Assembly: GCF_001189515.2 (NCBI RefSeq)
Contig: NZ_CP012069.2
Location: forward strand, 186,001 to 250,000
Direction: 5' to 3'
Length of the DNA stretch: 64,000 nt
Source: Olsenella sp. oral taxon 807
GTDB taxonomy: Bacteria; Actinomycetota; Coriobacteriia; Coriobacteriales; Atopobiaceae
Below are positions 15,335-23,520 of the stretch, in pieces; position 1 is the stretch's first letter; each line of letters starts with the position of its first letter. The position numbers were made by a program, and so were the translations under genes. Under the pieces are notes generated by a model. It made no database searches. It was given only the letters and a program-made list of their open reading frames with translations, and had not been told where the DNA came from.

Positions 15335-17740
15335 ATGGCCAACCCCCGCGTCTTCGACAGGTATGCGCCGTTCGTGCGCGACTTCGTGTACGAGCACGAC
15401 TGGGAGTCATTGCGAGCCATTCAGGTCGCGGCAGCAGACGCGATCTTCAACACCGATGCCAACGTGCTCCTTAGTTCCTCGACCGCCTCGGGCAAGACCG
15501 AGGCCGCGTTCTTTCCCATCCTCACAAGCCTCTGGGAGGATCCGCCGGCCACGGTGGGCTGCATCTATGTGGGACCTCTGAAAGCCCTGATAAACGATCA
15601 GTTCTACCGCCTTGTGGACCTCTGTGAGGAGGGGGGTATCGCCGTTTGGCACTGGCATGGCGACGTCTCGGCCTCGCACAAGGCGCGCCTCATGAAGCGT
15701 CCCTCTGGCATCCTGCAGATCACGCCCGAGTCCCTTGAGGCTATGCTACTTCACCGCCACGCGGCCATTCCCAAGCTCTTTGGGGACCTGCGCTTCGTCG
15801 TGGTGGACGAGGTGCACTCGCTGCTGCGCGGCGATCGTGGGGCGCAGACGCTCTGTTTGATCGAGCGGCTCTCTCGTATGGCCGGCGTGCGGCCCAGACG
15901 CATCGGCCTCTCCGCGACGATCGGCGACACCGAGGCGACAGCGCGCATCCTCGGTGCGGGATCGATGCACGACACTGTGGTGCCGCAGGTCAAGGAGGCA
16001 GGTCAGACATGGCGCCTTTCGATGGAGCACTTCTATAGCTACGGGCCTCAGGCAGCCGAGCGGGTTACGGAGAAGCGCTCGCACGGGATGGGCGTGACAG
16101 GTGCGTCCATACACGTTGACGCCATCGTCGAGCGCATCGATGGGGACGGCGAGCCACCTCTCGCCGATATCGCGAGGCGTCCGGCTGTGGTGTCGACCAC
16201 GCTCGTCTCACCCTCGCAGGGGGAGCTTGTCGCAGACATCACGGACAGCGCGCCCCAGGACGCAGACCCTGGTCTCGCCTACGTCTTCGAGCATACGCGT
16301 GGCCGCAAGTGCCTGGTCTTCTCTAACTCGCGCGAGGAGTGCGAGGAGGTCACGTCCACCCTGCGCTCCTACTGCGAGAGGAGCGGTGAGCCAGACCGCT
16401 TCCTTGTCCACCACGGCAACCTGTCATCGAGCCTTCGCAAGTCTGCCGAGGAGCTGATGCGCGACGAGGAGGTGGCGCTCACCACCTGCACGACGGCGAC
16501 CCTCGAGCTTGGCATCGATATCGGGCGGCTCGAGCGTGCCTTCCAGATGGACGCACCCTTTACCGTCTCGGCCTTCCTGCAGCGCATGGGTCGTACGGGC
16601 CGACGTGGCCAGCCTCCCGAGATGTGGTTCGTGATGCGCGAGGATCCCAGCGAGCCCCGCGCGCTCCTGCCCGAGACCCTTCCCTGGAAGTTGCTCCAGG
16701 GCATCGCGCTCATCCAACTCTATCGAGAGGAGCGCTGGGTCGAGCCGCCGCGCGAGGGGCGCAGGCATTACAGCCTGCTCTATCACCAGACCATGGCTAC
16801 GCTGGCCTCCTGCGGAGAGCAGAGTCCTGCGGTGCTGGCGGGGCGCGTCCTCTCGCTTGCGCCCTTTGCCAACGTGAGCCAGGATGACTACCGAGTGCTA
16901 CTTCGCCACCTCATCGATACCGAGCAGATCGAGAGGACCGAGACCGGTGGCCTCATCGTCGGACTCGCGGGCGAGCGCGTGTGCAACAACTTCCGCTTCT
17001 ACGGCGTCTTTGTCGAGAGCGAGGAGTACCGGGTGCGCTGCGAGAGCCAGGAGCTGGGCACAGTGGTGCAACCGCCGCCCGCAGGCGAGAAGCTCGCCAT
17101 CGCCGGTCACGTCTGGATCGTCGAGGAGGTCGACCACCGTCACCGCTTGGTCTATGTGACACAGGTCAAGGGCAAGGTGCCCGCGTACTTTGGCGAGTGT
17201 CCTGGCGACATACACACGAGGATTCTCGAGCGCATGCGTGGCGTGCTCGCAGAGCAGCGTGATTACCCCTACCTCGGGCCAAATGCGCGCGCAAGGCTCG
17301 CCGCCGCCCGCTCCCAGGCCGTGGCCGCAAACATCACGCAAAAGACCCTCATCAATGTGGGCGGAGATACCTGGGCACTCTTCCCGTGGCTTGGGACGTA
17401 CGCGTTTCTCGCCCTGGAGCGCGTGATCAAGCTCAAGCTGGCATCGCGTTTGGGCATCAAGGGCGTCGACGTGAGCCGTCCTTACTTCATCCAGTTCAGG
17501 ATGGCCGCGACACCCAAGGAGTTCCTCTCTGCGCTCGAGGGCGTCTTCCTGGCAGAGCTGGACCCCATGAGCCTACTTTTTCCCGGCGAACTTCCCACCT
17601 TTGACAAGTACGACGAGTTTCTGCCTCCCGAACTCGTGCGAAAGGGCTTTGCCGAGGGTACGCTCGATATCGAGGGCGCCCGCGAGCGAGTGCTCGGCTG
17701 GAGCGGGGATGCGAGCTTCAGCAGGCTCAGCTCCTCGTGA
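15335..17740 (+). CDS. Lhr-like DEAD/DEAH superfamily 2 helicase (BrxHI-like)
   Basis: The 801-residue protein carries the SF2 helicase core: motif I STASGKTEAAF (from about residue 48), motif Ia YVGPLKALINDQ, motif II DEVH (about 157-160), motif III LSATIGD, and motifs IV-VI with TATLELGIDIG and FLQRMGRTGRRG. About 350 C-terminal residues contain the winged-helix-like and accessory regions seen in Lhr-type DNA/RNA helicases. Together with the ATPase and the TerB protein it forms a three-gene operon. Its last 14 bases overlap the convergent methyltransferase gene. The target nucleic acid is unknown. Confidence 0.88.
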   Translation: MANPRVFDRYAPFVRDFVYEHDWESLRAIQVAAADAIFNTDANVLLSSSTASGKTEAAFFPILTSLWEDPPATVGCIYVGPLKALINDQFYRLVDLCEEGGIAVWHWHGDVSASHKARLMKRPSGILQITPESLEAMLLHRHAAIPKLFGDLRFVVVDEVHSLLRGDRGAQTLCLIERLSRMAGVRPRRIGLSATIGDTEATARILGAGSMHDTVVPQVKEAGQTWRLSMEHFYSYGPQAAERVTEKRSHGMGVTGASIHVDAIVERIDGDGEPPLADIARRPAVVSTTLVSPSQGELVADITDSAPQDADPGLAYVFEHTRGRKCLVFSNSREECEEVTSTLRSYCERSGEPDRFLVHHGNLSSSLRKSAEELMRDEEVALTTCTTATLELGIDIGRLERAFQMDAPFTVSAFLQRMGRTGRRGQPPEMWFVMREDPSEPRALLPETLPWKLLQGIALIQLYREERWVEPPREGRRHYSLLYHQTMATLASCGEQSPAVLAGRVLSLAPFANVSQDDYRVLLRHLIDTEQIERTETGGLIVGLAGERVCNNFRFYGVFVESEEYRVRCESQELGTVVQPPPAGEKLAIAGHVWIVEEVDHRHRLVYVTQVKGKVPAYFGECPGDIHTRILERMRGVLAEQRDYPYLGPNARARLAAARSQAVAANITQKTLINVGGDTWALFPWLGTYAFLALERVIKLKLASRLGIKGVDVSRPYFIQFRMAATPKEFLSALEGVFLAELDPMSLLFPGELPTFDKYDEFLPPELVRKGFAEGTLDIEGARERVLGWSGDASFSRLSSS

Positions 17741-18560
17741 GCACAAGATAGGAGTTGAGGTCACCCGCCTTGCCGTCTGCGCAAAATCGTGCGGTGAGCT
17801 CTGCTGTGCCTTGGGCAGCCCGCACCAGCCGGTCAATCTCTTCCTCGTCGAAGTGGTGGCAGTAGCGCCAGGTGTCGGGCCTGCCCTGCCAACCAAGCAG
17901 GTAGTCACCCTTGTCCAGCTCTTTCTCGCTCAGGCCGAGCGACCTAAGCCCTGCGCGGGTCGACTCACGGGCACGTCTGGCGATCCGCCTGTCGGACATG
18001 GGGCGCCAGAGCGAGACGCAGCACAAGCCGCCAGTCCGGGTGTAAGAGAGCAGCTCCTGCAGGAGCCTTCGACGTGCCTCGGTAGTGGGCACATGGTGGA
18101 AAAAGCCAAAGCAGGCAACGAGGTCCGCCGCGCCCCCTTCGAGCCGCACCCCGAGGTCTTCCTCAAGTACTCCGAGGTCTTCCCCGGGCGCCTCGAGGTC
18201 TCCCTCAAGCTTTTTGTCAAGAAGTGTGCCCACGACATCGAGGTCCTGGAGCGTCACGTCCCAGCCCTCGGGCAGCCGCACGCCTCTTGCAAGCATGGGG
18301 CAGCTGTCGATGCCGTGGTAGGAGACCCTCACGCCCGGTAACCTCTCGGCCAGGTAACGCGCGAGGCGCAAATTGCCAGAGGCCACATCTAAGACACGCA
18401 CGCCTCCGTATCGCGGGAGCGCGCCCGTCGTATGCCCAATGCAAAGACAGCGCTCCCAGCCAGGCCAGGCTGTCTGCCTCGTCTGATCAAAGGAGCGGGC
18501 GTTGTCGCGGTAGAAGCTTTCGTTCAGGCGGTTCATGCGACGTGCGACCTCTGGTGTCAT
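17727..18560 (-). CDS. Class I SAM-dependent methyltransferase
   Basis: The chosen ATG (MTPEVARRMNRLNESFYRDN) has a clear AGGAGAAGGA site upstream; the frame remains open for about 70 codons before it, but that part is low-complexity repeat DNA. The 277-residue protein has motif I VRVLDVASGNLRLARYLAE, motif II YHGIDSCPML, and DLVACFGFFHHVP as motif IV, followed by LLQELLSYTRTGGLCCVSL. The substrate is not evident. A family of actinobacterial proteins near tRNA-modification genes looks similar, and Elp3 lies next door, but the genes diverge. It converges on and overlaps the helicase gene by 14 bases. Confidence 0.82.
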   Translation of the reverse strand: MTPEVARRMNRLNESFYRDNARSFDQTRQTAWPGWERCLCIGHTTGALPRYGGVRVLDVASGNLRLARYLAERLPGVRVSYHGIDSCPMLARGVRLPEGWDVTLQDLDVVGTLLDKKLEGDLEAPGEDLGVLEEDLGVRLEGGAADLVACFGFFHHVPTTEARRRLLQELLSYTRTGGLCCVSLWRPMSDRRIARRARESTRAGLRSLGLSEKELDKGDYLLGWQGRPDTWRYCHHFDEEEIDRLVRAAQGTAELTARFCADGKAGDLNSYLVLTRS

Positions 18561-18625
18561 GTTTCGTACGTCCTTCTCCTGCCGTTCCCGTATCCCATCT
18601 CTGTCCCATTCTGTCCGTCGTGACG

Positions 18626-18686
18626 CCACCGTAGCCCGCCCCCACCGTAGCCCGCCCCCACCGTAGCCCGCCCCCACCGTAGCCCG
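18626..18686. repeat. Tandem 16-bp GC-rich repeat, 3.8 copies
   Basis: The unit CCACCGTAGCCCGCCC is repeated perfectly three times and then truncated at CCACCGTAGCCCG. It lies about 65 bases upstream of the methyltransferase start, inside its leader or promoter region. Copy number could vary by slippage. Confidence 0.9.
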
Positions 18687-18770
18687 TGCGCGTGACGGGG
18701 CGGCTGGTACGGACGTCGCTTTGACGTGCGTGGCGATAAGACCCGTCACGATCGTAGCGCTAATCACTCG

Positions 18771-18980
18771 TCCATCGCCCGGACCGTGCCGCTATCGCCC
18801 AGACCGTGCCGCTATCGCCCAGACCGCGCCACTCGGCGCCACCGAGTGTACGATAAACATGCCACTCGCCGTCATCGAGTGGCACAAGATCTTCCGGCAA
18901 CTGCGCATATGTCGATCCACGTGCCACTCGACGCTACTGAGTGCGCGATGCGCGTGCCACTCGATGGTACCGAGTGCGAC
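18771..18980. repeat. 20-bp direct repeats followed by CACTCG palindromes (locus 1)
   Basis: Three 20-base units (ATCGCCCAGACCGTGCC core) run from 18771 to 18830. They are followed by four short dyads built on CACTCG/CGAGTG: 18830-18848, 18860-18884 (arms TGCCACTCG and CGAGTGGCA), 18921-18946 and 18954-18980. The same core forms the larger arrays at 38.3 and 55.0 kb. The rest of the 18561-19155 gap holds the tandem 16-mer and the Elp3 promoter; no gene was seen. Confidence 0.8.
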
Positions 18981-19141
18981 ACTGTGGATATGCGGGGACA
19001 GGGCAGCCATCATATCCCACGCGGATGCGGCGTCCTCGCGTGTAGTTGTCACTCAAATTATACAGGATAATCTCAGGATGCTGCTCTATAGGCTCGACAA
19101 GCCCCAAAACCTGCCGTCCCCTGGTCGGCAGCTCTAAGCTC

Positions 19142-19147
19142 TATAAT
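19142..19147 (+). promoter_or_regulatory. TATAAT -10 box implying a near-leaderless elp3 transcript
   Basis: A perfect TATAAT ends nine bases before the elp3 ATG (19156). Transcription would start at about 19153-19156, leaving essentially no leader. No convincing Shine-Dalgarno sequence precedes the ATG, which agrees. The -35 region is weak. Confidence 0.5.
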
Positions 19148-19155
19148 GGCAGACC

Positions 19156-21051
19156 ATGGAAGAGCTACTCTTGGACATAGTGACGCACCTGCGCGAGCTG
19201 CCCGAGGGCGTGGACCCAAAGGCTGCGGTCAAGCTTGAGGGCATCGTGCGCGAGCACAACCGTGGCATCCTTGGCAACGCCCGCCACCTCTCGAAGCGCC
19301 GTCTGCTGCCCTTCTACCTGCACGTCAAGCAGGAGGATCCCGAGCGCTGGCGAGCCTGGGGCATCGACGCCGCGCTCGAGCGGCGCCTGCTGGGTGTCCT
19401 TCGCGTGAAGCCGCGCCGCACGGCGTCGGGTGTCGCGACCATCACGGTCATCACGCGTCCCCATCCCTGCTCGGGCGACTGCGTGTACTGTCCTTGTGAC
19501 CTGCGCATGCCTAAGAGCTACCTTTGGAGCGAGCCTGCCTGCCGACGTGCCGAGAAGAACTACTTTGACCCCTATCTCCAGGTCTCGACGCGCCTGCGCG
19601 CACTCGACCAGATGGGTCACGCCACGGACAAGGTCGAGCTCATCGTGCTGGGCGGCACATGGACCGACTACTCCCACCCGTACCAGATATGGTTCGTGCG
19701 AGAGCTCTTTCGTGCGCTCAACGAGTGGCCCGCACCCTGGGACAGGCTCCGCGAGCGATATGCGTTCTATCGCGACCTGGGCATCTCGAACTCGGCCGAC
19801 GAGATTGCGCGCCTCGTGGCTGCAGAGCAAGCGAGGGTCGAGGCGGGCGAGGAGAGTTACAACGAGGGCTTCGCGCGTCTCTATGGTGGGGGCGAGGCGT
19901 GTGCTGCGGCCGGTGAGTCTGGCGCCATGTCTGGCACGGGAGCTCGCTCGCCTTTCTGGGAGGCGTCTCGTCACATGGCGGCGAGCCTGGGCGAGCTTGC
20001 GGTCGAGCAGCGGCGCAACGAGACGGCGGCCCATCGTGTGGTGGGTCTTGTGATCGAGACGAGACCTGATACGATAGACCCCGCCAAGCTCAGGCTCATG
20101 CGAAGGCTTGGCTGTACGAAGATCCAGCTTGGCATCCAGTCCACGCGCCAGGAGCTGCTTGACGCCAACCGGCGTCTCATGGACGTCTCTCAGATCAGAC
20201 GTGCGTTCTCGCTCATCAGGCTCTTTGGCTTCAAGATCCACGCGCACTTCATGGTGAACCTCCTCGGTTCGACGCCCGAGGACGACAAGGCTGACTTTCG
20301 AGCCTTCGTTAGCGACCCAGGCTTTTTGCCCGATGAGATAAAGCTCTATCCCTGCTCGCTCGTCGCGGGCACGCGGCTCGTCAGCGAGTACGAGCGAGGG
20401 CGCTGGCGTCCCTACACCGAGGGCGAGCTTCTGGACGTGCTCGTGGCCGACACGCTGGTGACGCCCCCTTATGTCCGCATCTCCCGCATGATCCGTGACA
20501 TCAGCGCCGAGGACATCCTCGTGGGTAACAAGAAGGCGAACCTGCGACAGATGGTTGAGGGCGAAATCGCCCGTCTGGGCCTTGCGGGGGACGTCCGTGA
20601 CATACGCTTTCGCGAGATCGCGCATAAGTCGCTTGATCTAGAGGCCCTGCACATCCACGACTATGGCTATCGTACGGCCACCACGCACGAGCATTTCCTC
20701 GAGTGGGTCACACCAAAAGACCGCATAGCGGGCTTTTTGCGCCTCTCGCTTCCGTGTTGGGACGAGCTCGCCTCGGGTGTGCTCGATGTTCACGCAGACG
20801 AGCTTCCTGTGCGTCCAAACGAGGCGATGATCCGAGAGGTTCACGTCTACGGCCAGGTCGCTCACCTGGGCAGGGCGGACTCGTCCTCGCAGCACAGGGG
20901 TCTTGGTCGCGAGCTCGTGGAGCGTGCCTGCAACGTCGCTCGCGCCGCAGGCTACGGCTGCGTCAACGTGATCAGCTCTGTGGGCACGCGTGAGTACTAC
21001 CGTCGCCTAGGCTTTGCGGACGTAGGCCTCTACCAGCGTCGGGAGCTTTGA
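19156..21051 (+). CDS. Elp3-like tRNA U34 modification radical SAM / GNAT enzyme
   Basis: Elp3 uses a 4Fe-4S cluster, SAM and acetyl-CoA to build cm5U-type modifications on wobble uridine of tRNA. The 631-residue protein has the radical SAM cysteines Cys105, Cys109 and Cys112 (HPCSGDCVYCPCD), VELIVLGGTWTDY, GLVIETRPDT and KIQLGIQSTRQE. A C-terminal GNAT acetyltransferase domain (about 540-631) carries RGLGRELVERA and TREYYRRLGF. The length is somewhat above many bacterial homologues because of a Gly/Ala/Ser-rich insert near residues 235-275. It appears monocistronic. Confidence 0.9.
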   Translation: MEELLLDIVTHLRELPEGVDPKAAVKLEGIVREHNRGILGNARHLSKRRLLPFYLHVKQEDPERWRAWGIDAALERRLLGVLRVKPRRTASGVATITVITRPHPCSGDCVYCPCDLRMPKSYLWSEPACRRAEKNYFDPYLQVSTRLRALDQMGHATDKVELIVLGGTWTDYSHPYQIWFVRELFRALNEWPAPWDRLRERYAFYRDLGISNSADEIARLVAAEQARVEAGEESYNEGFARLYGGGEACAAAGESGAMSGTGARSPFWEASRHMAASLGELAVEQRRNETAAHRVVGLVIETRPDTIDPAKLRLMRRLGCTKIQLGIQSTRQELLDANRRLMDVSQIRRAFSLIRLFGFKIHAHFMVNLLGSTPEDDKADFRAFVSDPGFLPDEIKLYPCSLVAGTRLVSEYERGRWRPYTEGELLDVLVADTLVTPPYVRISRMIRDISAEDILVGNKKANLRQMVEGEIARLGLAGDVRDIRFREIAHKSLDLEALHIHDYGYRTATTHEHFLEWVTPKDRIAGFLRLSLPCWDELASGVLDVHADELPVRPNEAMIREVHVYGQVAHLGRADSSSQHRGLGRELVERACNVARAAGYGCVNVISSVGTREYYRRLGFADVGLYQRREL

Positions 21052-21189
21052 GCTTTTTAGGGGGCGTAGGGCCACGGCCAGCTGCGGGTGGCGAGCCTAA
21101 AGGGGGCTCGGTCCCCTCTGCTACACTGGTGTCCGAGGCCCAGCTACAAGGGGGCTCGCTCGCTAGCGGAGAAGGCGGAGGGGGAAGGC

Positions 21190-22275
21190 ATGTCAGACAT
21201 ACGTATCGCCACCATAGGGTCCAGCGCCATTACCGAGCGCTTTATCGATGCGCTTGCAAAGGTCGATGGCGTCAGCTATGTTGCCGCCTACTCGCGTGAT
21301 CTTACCAGGGCGCGGGCATTTGGCGAGCCACACGGTGCCACGTGCTTCTTTGACAGCCTAGGAGAGCTCGTCTCGAGTGACGCCGTCGATGCCGTCTACG
21401 TTGCCTCTCCCAATGGCCTTCACGCTGCACAGGCCCTGCGCTGCGTTAAGGCAGGCAAGCACGTGTTGGTCGAGAAGGCCTTCGCCGCCAACGAACGGCT
21501 TGCCCGCGAGCTGTTTGACGCGGCGCATGCCTCGGGCGTCGTCGCCCTCGAGGCCATGCGCAATCTTCATACCGAGGGCTTCGCGGCGATCGAGCGCAAT
21601 CTCGGGCGCTTGGGTGCGCTCAGGCAGGCCACACTGCGCTTTGGCAAGGTGACCTCCCGCATCAAGCGTCTCAATGCGGGCGAGTACGTGAGCCAGTTCG
21701 ATCCCGCGCTGGCTTCTGGGGCACTCGTGGACATTGGCGTCTATGTGGTCGAGCCGGCGATTGCCCTCTTTGGTAGGCCCGATCGCGTGAGGGCGTCACT
21801 TGTGACAATACCGGTTCCTTGGGGCGGAGACGAACCATATGTGACTGTTGACCTTGCAGGCTGTATCGTCTTGGAGTATGCGGATAAGGTCGTGGAGCTT
21901 GCCTATAGCAAGGTGGGCGACGACCTGCTTGCGTCCCAGGCCATGGGGGATGCGGGCACGCTCATCTGGGATGCCACCAACTGCCCGCGCAAGGTCACGT
22001 TCATCGCTCACGAGGACGTGGGCATGGCGTACGCGACGGTGGGTGGCGCAAAGGAAGAGATTCCCGTCAGCGTCCCCGAAAACGACATGGTCTGCGAGAT
22101 CGAGCTCTTCCGCGATGCGGTTGGGGGAGTTACCGGCGCGCTTGAGCGCGTCGGGCGCTTCGAGCAGGTCACCATCGATTCCCTGGCCGTCATGGATGAG
22201 GTCCGCGCCCAGGCGGGCGTGCGCTACCCCCATGACGAGGAGGGCTCGGCTGCGGGTGTGCTCGCGCCCATGTGA
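21190..22275 (+). CDS. Gfo/Idh/MocA family NAD(P)-dependent oxidoreductase
   Basis: The chosen ATG (MSDIRIATIGSSAITERFI) follows a GGAGGGGGAAGG stretch; the frame is open upstream without coding features. The 361-residue protein has an N-terminal Rossmann domain, YVASPNGLHAAQAL and KHVLVEKAFA (the EKP motif is EKA here), then the alpha/beta substrate domain with SGALVDIGVYVVEP. Family members oxidise or reduce sugars, inositols or related polyols; the substrate cannot be told. It stands alone 138 bases after elp3. Confidence 0.85.
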   Translation: MSDIRIATIGSSAITERFIDALAKVDGVSYVAAYSRDLTRARAFGEPHGATCFFDSLGELVSSDAVDAVYVASPNGLHAAQALRCVKAGKHVLVEKAFAANERLARELFDAAHASGVVALEAMRNLHTEGFAAIERNLGRLGALRQATLRFGKVTSRIKRLNAGEYVSQFDPALASGALVDIGVYVVEPAIALFGRPDRVRASLVTIPVPWGGDEPYVTVDLAGCIVLEYADKVVELAYSKVGDDLLASQAMGDAGTLIWDATNCPRKVTFIAHEDVGMAYATVGGAKEEIPVSVPENDMVCEIELFRDAVGGVTGALERVGRFEQVTIDSLAVMDEVRAQAGVRYPHDEEGSAAGVLAPM

Positions 22276-22358
22276 GGACAGGGCGCTCGAGCGAGGATGG
22301 GGCGCTCGGCGGGCGCGGGCGTCGACTCAATGAGCCGAGAGGCACCCTGGCCCCATCC

Positions 22359-23079
22359 CTCACGCAAAGCCGCACTCTGCCACCTGCGCCTCACGGAAAA
22401 GCGCACTCTGCCCCCTGCGCCTCACGGAAAAGCGCATTCTGCGATCTCCAGATCGCACAGACTGCGCCTTTCCGTCACGCTGCGGCGCCCGAGAGGTGTG
22501 GGGCAACCACCCGCCAGGCTGCGGGGCACTATGGAGAATGGCTCAACTGGGCAAATGCGCTCGAGCAACCCCCCGCCAGCCTGCGGGGCGGCTTGCGCGA
22601 GGGTCCGCAGATCTCGGTTTGAGCTTGACCTCACGGAAAGGCGCACTCTGCCCGACCTGCGGACCCCAGAATGCGCTTTTCCGTCACGACGCGACCGCAG
22701 AATGCGTCTTTCCGTGAGGGTGCCGGCACAGAGTGCGCTTTTTCGTAGAATGCGCCTTTTCTCACCTGGGCAAACGTGGCGCCGCCTCACGGAAAAGCGC
22801 ACTCTGCAACCTACGCCTCACGGAAAAGCGCAGTCTGCAACCTACGCCTCACGAAAAGGCACACTCTGCGATTCCCAGATCGCACAGACTGCGCCTTTCC
22901 GTCACGTCGCGGCGCCCGAGAGGTGTGGGGCAACCCCCCCGCCAGGCTGTGGGGCACTATGGAAAATGGCTCAACTGGGCAAATGCGCTCGAGCAACCCC
23001 CCGCCAGGCTGCGGGGCGGCTTGCGCGAGGGTCCGCAGATCTCGGTTTGGGCTTGACCTCACGGAAAAGCGCACTCTGC
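22359..23079. repeat. Composite intergenic repeat array A (TCACGGAAAAGCGCACTCTG family), locus 1
   Basis: At least ten copies of a roughly 21-base unit (core TCACGGAAAAGCGCACTCTG, both orientations) fill the region between the Gfo/Idh gene and the membrane cassette. Two units face each other around AGATCGC to form long palindromes at 22421-22478 and 22848-22905. Each palindrome is followed by a near-identical block of about 150 bases (22480-22630 and 22905-23056) that contains two CCCGCCAGGCTGCGGGG-type hairpins. All six frames give peptides made of repeats, so no gene is called. The array recurs at 37.3-38.1 kb. Confidence 0.9.
22421..22478. repeat. 58-base imperfect palindrome in array A
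   Basis: CTCACGGAAAAGCGCATTCTG on the left pairs with the inverted CAGACTGCGCCTTTCCGTCAC on the right around the perfect centre GCGATCTCCAGATCGC. A transcript would fold into a hairpin of more than 25 base pairs. Equivalent palindromes lie at 22848-22905 and 37858-37915. Confidence 0.85.
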
Positions 23080-23275
23080 GGGCGCCAGGACAGGACCAAG
23101 ACAGGGCCAGGACAGGGCCAAGGAGGTCGAAATCTTTGAGTTCGGGTAGACGAGCGGCTATTCTAAGGTTGCTTTGCGTGACTGCTCTCTGGTTGCACAA
23201 ACTAATGTCGTGGTAACGAAAGCTTAAAGCTCGATCCTGGGAGCGGATCCCATCAGGCCGCCGTATGTCGAGCCC

Positions 23276-23304
23276 TTGCGCGCAGTGTCAACGAAACCTA
23301 CAAT
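23276..23304 (+). promoter_or_regulatory. Promoter of membrane cassette copy 1
   Basis: TTGCGC (23276-23281) and TACAAT (23299-23304) are spaced by 17 bases. The same arrangement (TTGCGT-17-TACAAT) precedes copy 2 at 24183-24211. The downstream leader is AT-rich and ends in GGGAGG before the first gene. Confidence 0.65.
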
Positions 23305-23346
23305 ATATACAATTTCAGTTAAATATTAAAGCAGGGAGGCTGCGTG

Positions 23347-23520
23347 ATGAGGTGCGCGGGAGGGACTCGGTTGGTGTCCCTGTCAGCTACGGTTGTTGCG
23401 GTGGCCGTTAGTATGGCATTAAGCCGGATATACGCTGGGATTACCGTTCAGGCCTCAGTGCTCCGGCTAGCCTCCTTCGCCCCTTGCCCCCTCGCCGGTG
23501 TGGGGAGGTTTGTCTCATGA
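23347..23520 (+). CDS. Small membrane peptide, cassette copy 1 (internally deleted relative to copy 2)
   Basis: The 57-residue product (from ATG, 11 bases after GGGAGG) has a hydrophobic N-terminal segment, LVSLSATVVAVAVSMAL, matching LVSLSVAVVVVLGMVF in the copy at 24254. Its last 20 codons align with the last 20 codons of that copy, but about 51 internal codons are missing without breaking the frame. The stop overlaps the ATG of the next gene as ATGA. No family was recognised. It could encode a shortened functional peptide or serve mainly as a translated leader for the next gene. Confidence 0.6.
   Translation: MRCAGGTRLVSLSATVVAVAVSMALSRIYAGITVQASVLRLASFAPCPLAGVGRFVS

Noticed and set aside
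12123-17740. Complete BREX or DISARM locus
   Set aside because: Only the ATPase and helicase resemble BREX type 2 parts. No PglX-type methyltransferase, PglZ, BrxC or DrmA/B proteins are present on either side. The methyltransferase downstream is on the other strand and is not of the DNA adenine type.
17601-18341. Plus-strand open frame of 246 codons downstream of the helicase
   Set aside because: It begins inside the helicase gene and runs antisense to the methyltransferase, whose SAM motifs and ribosome binding site are clear.
22359-23079. Possible CRISPR array or a run of small genes in repeat region A
   Set aside because: Units occur in both orientations with irregular spacing and no unique spacers of constant length. 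No cas genes are near. The open frames translate to the repeat itself in several frames, which is the mark of non-coding repeats in GC-rich DNA.
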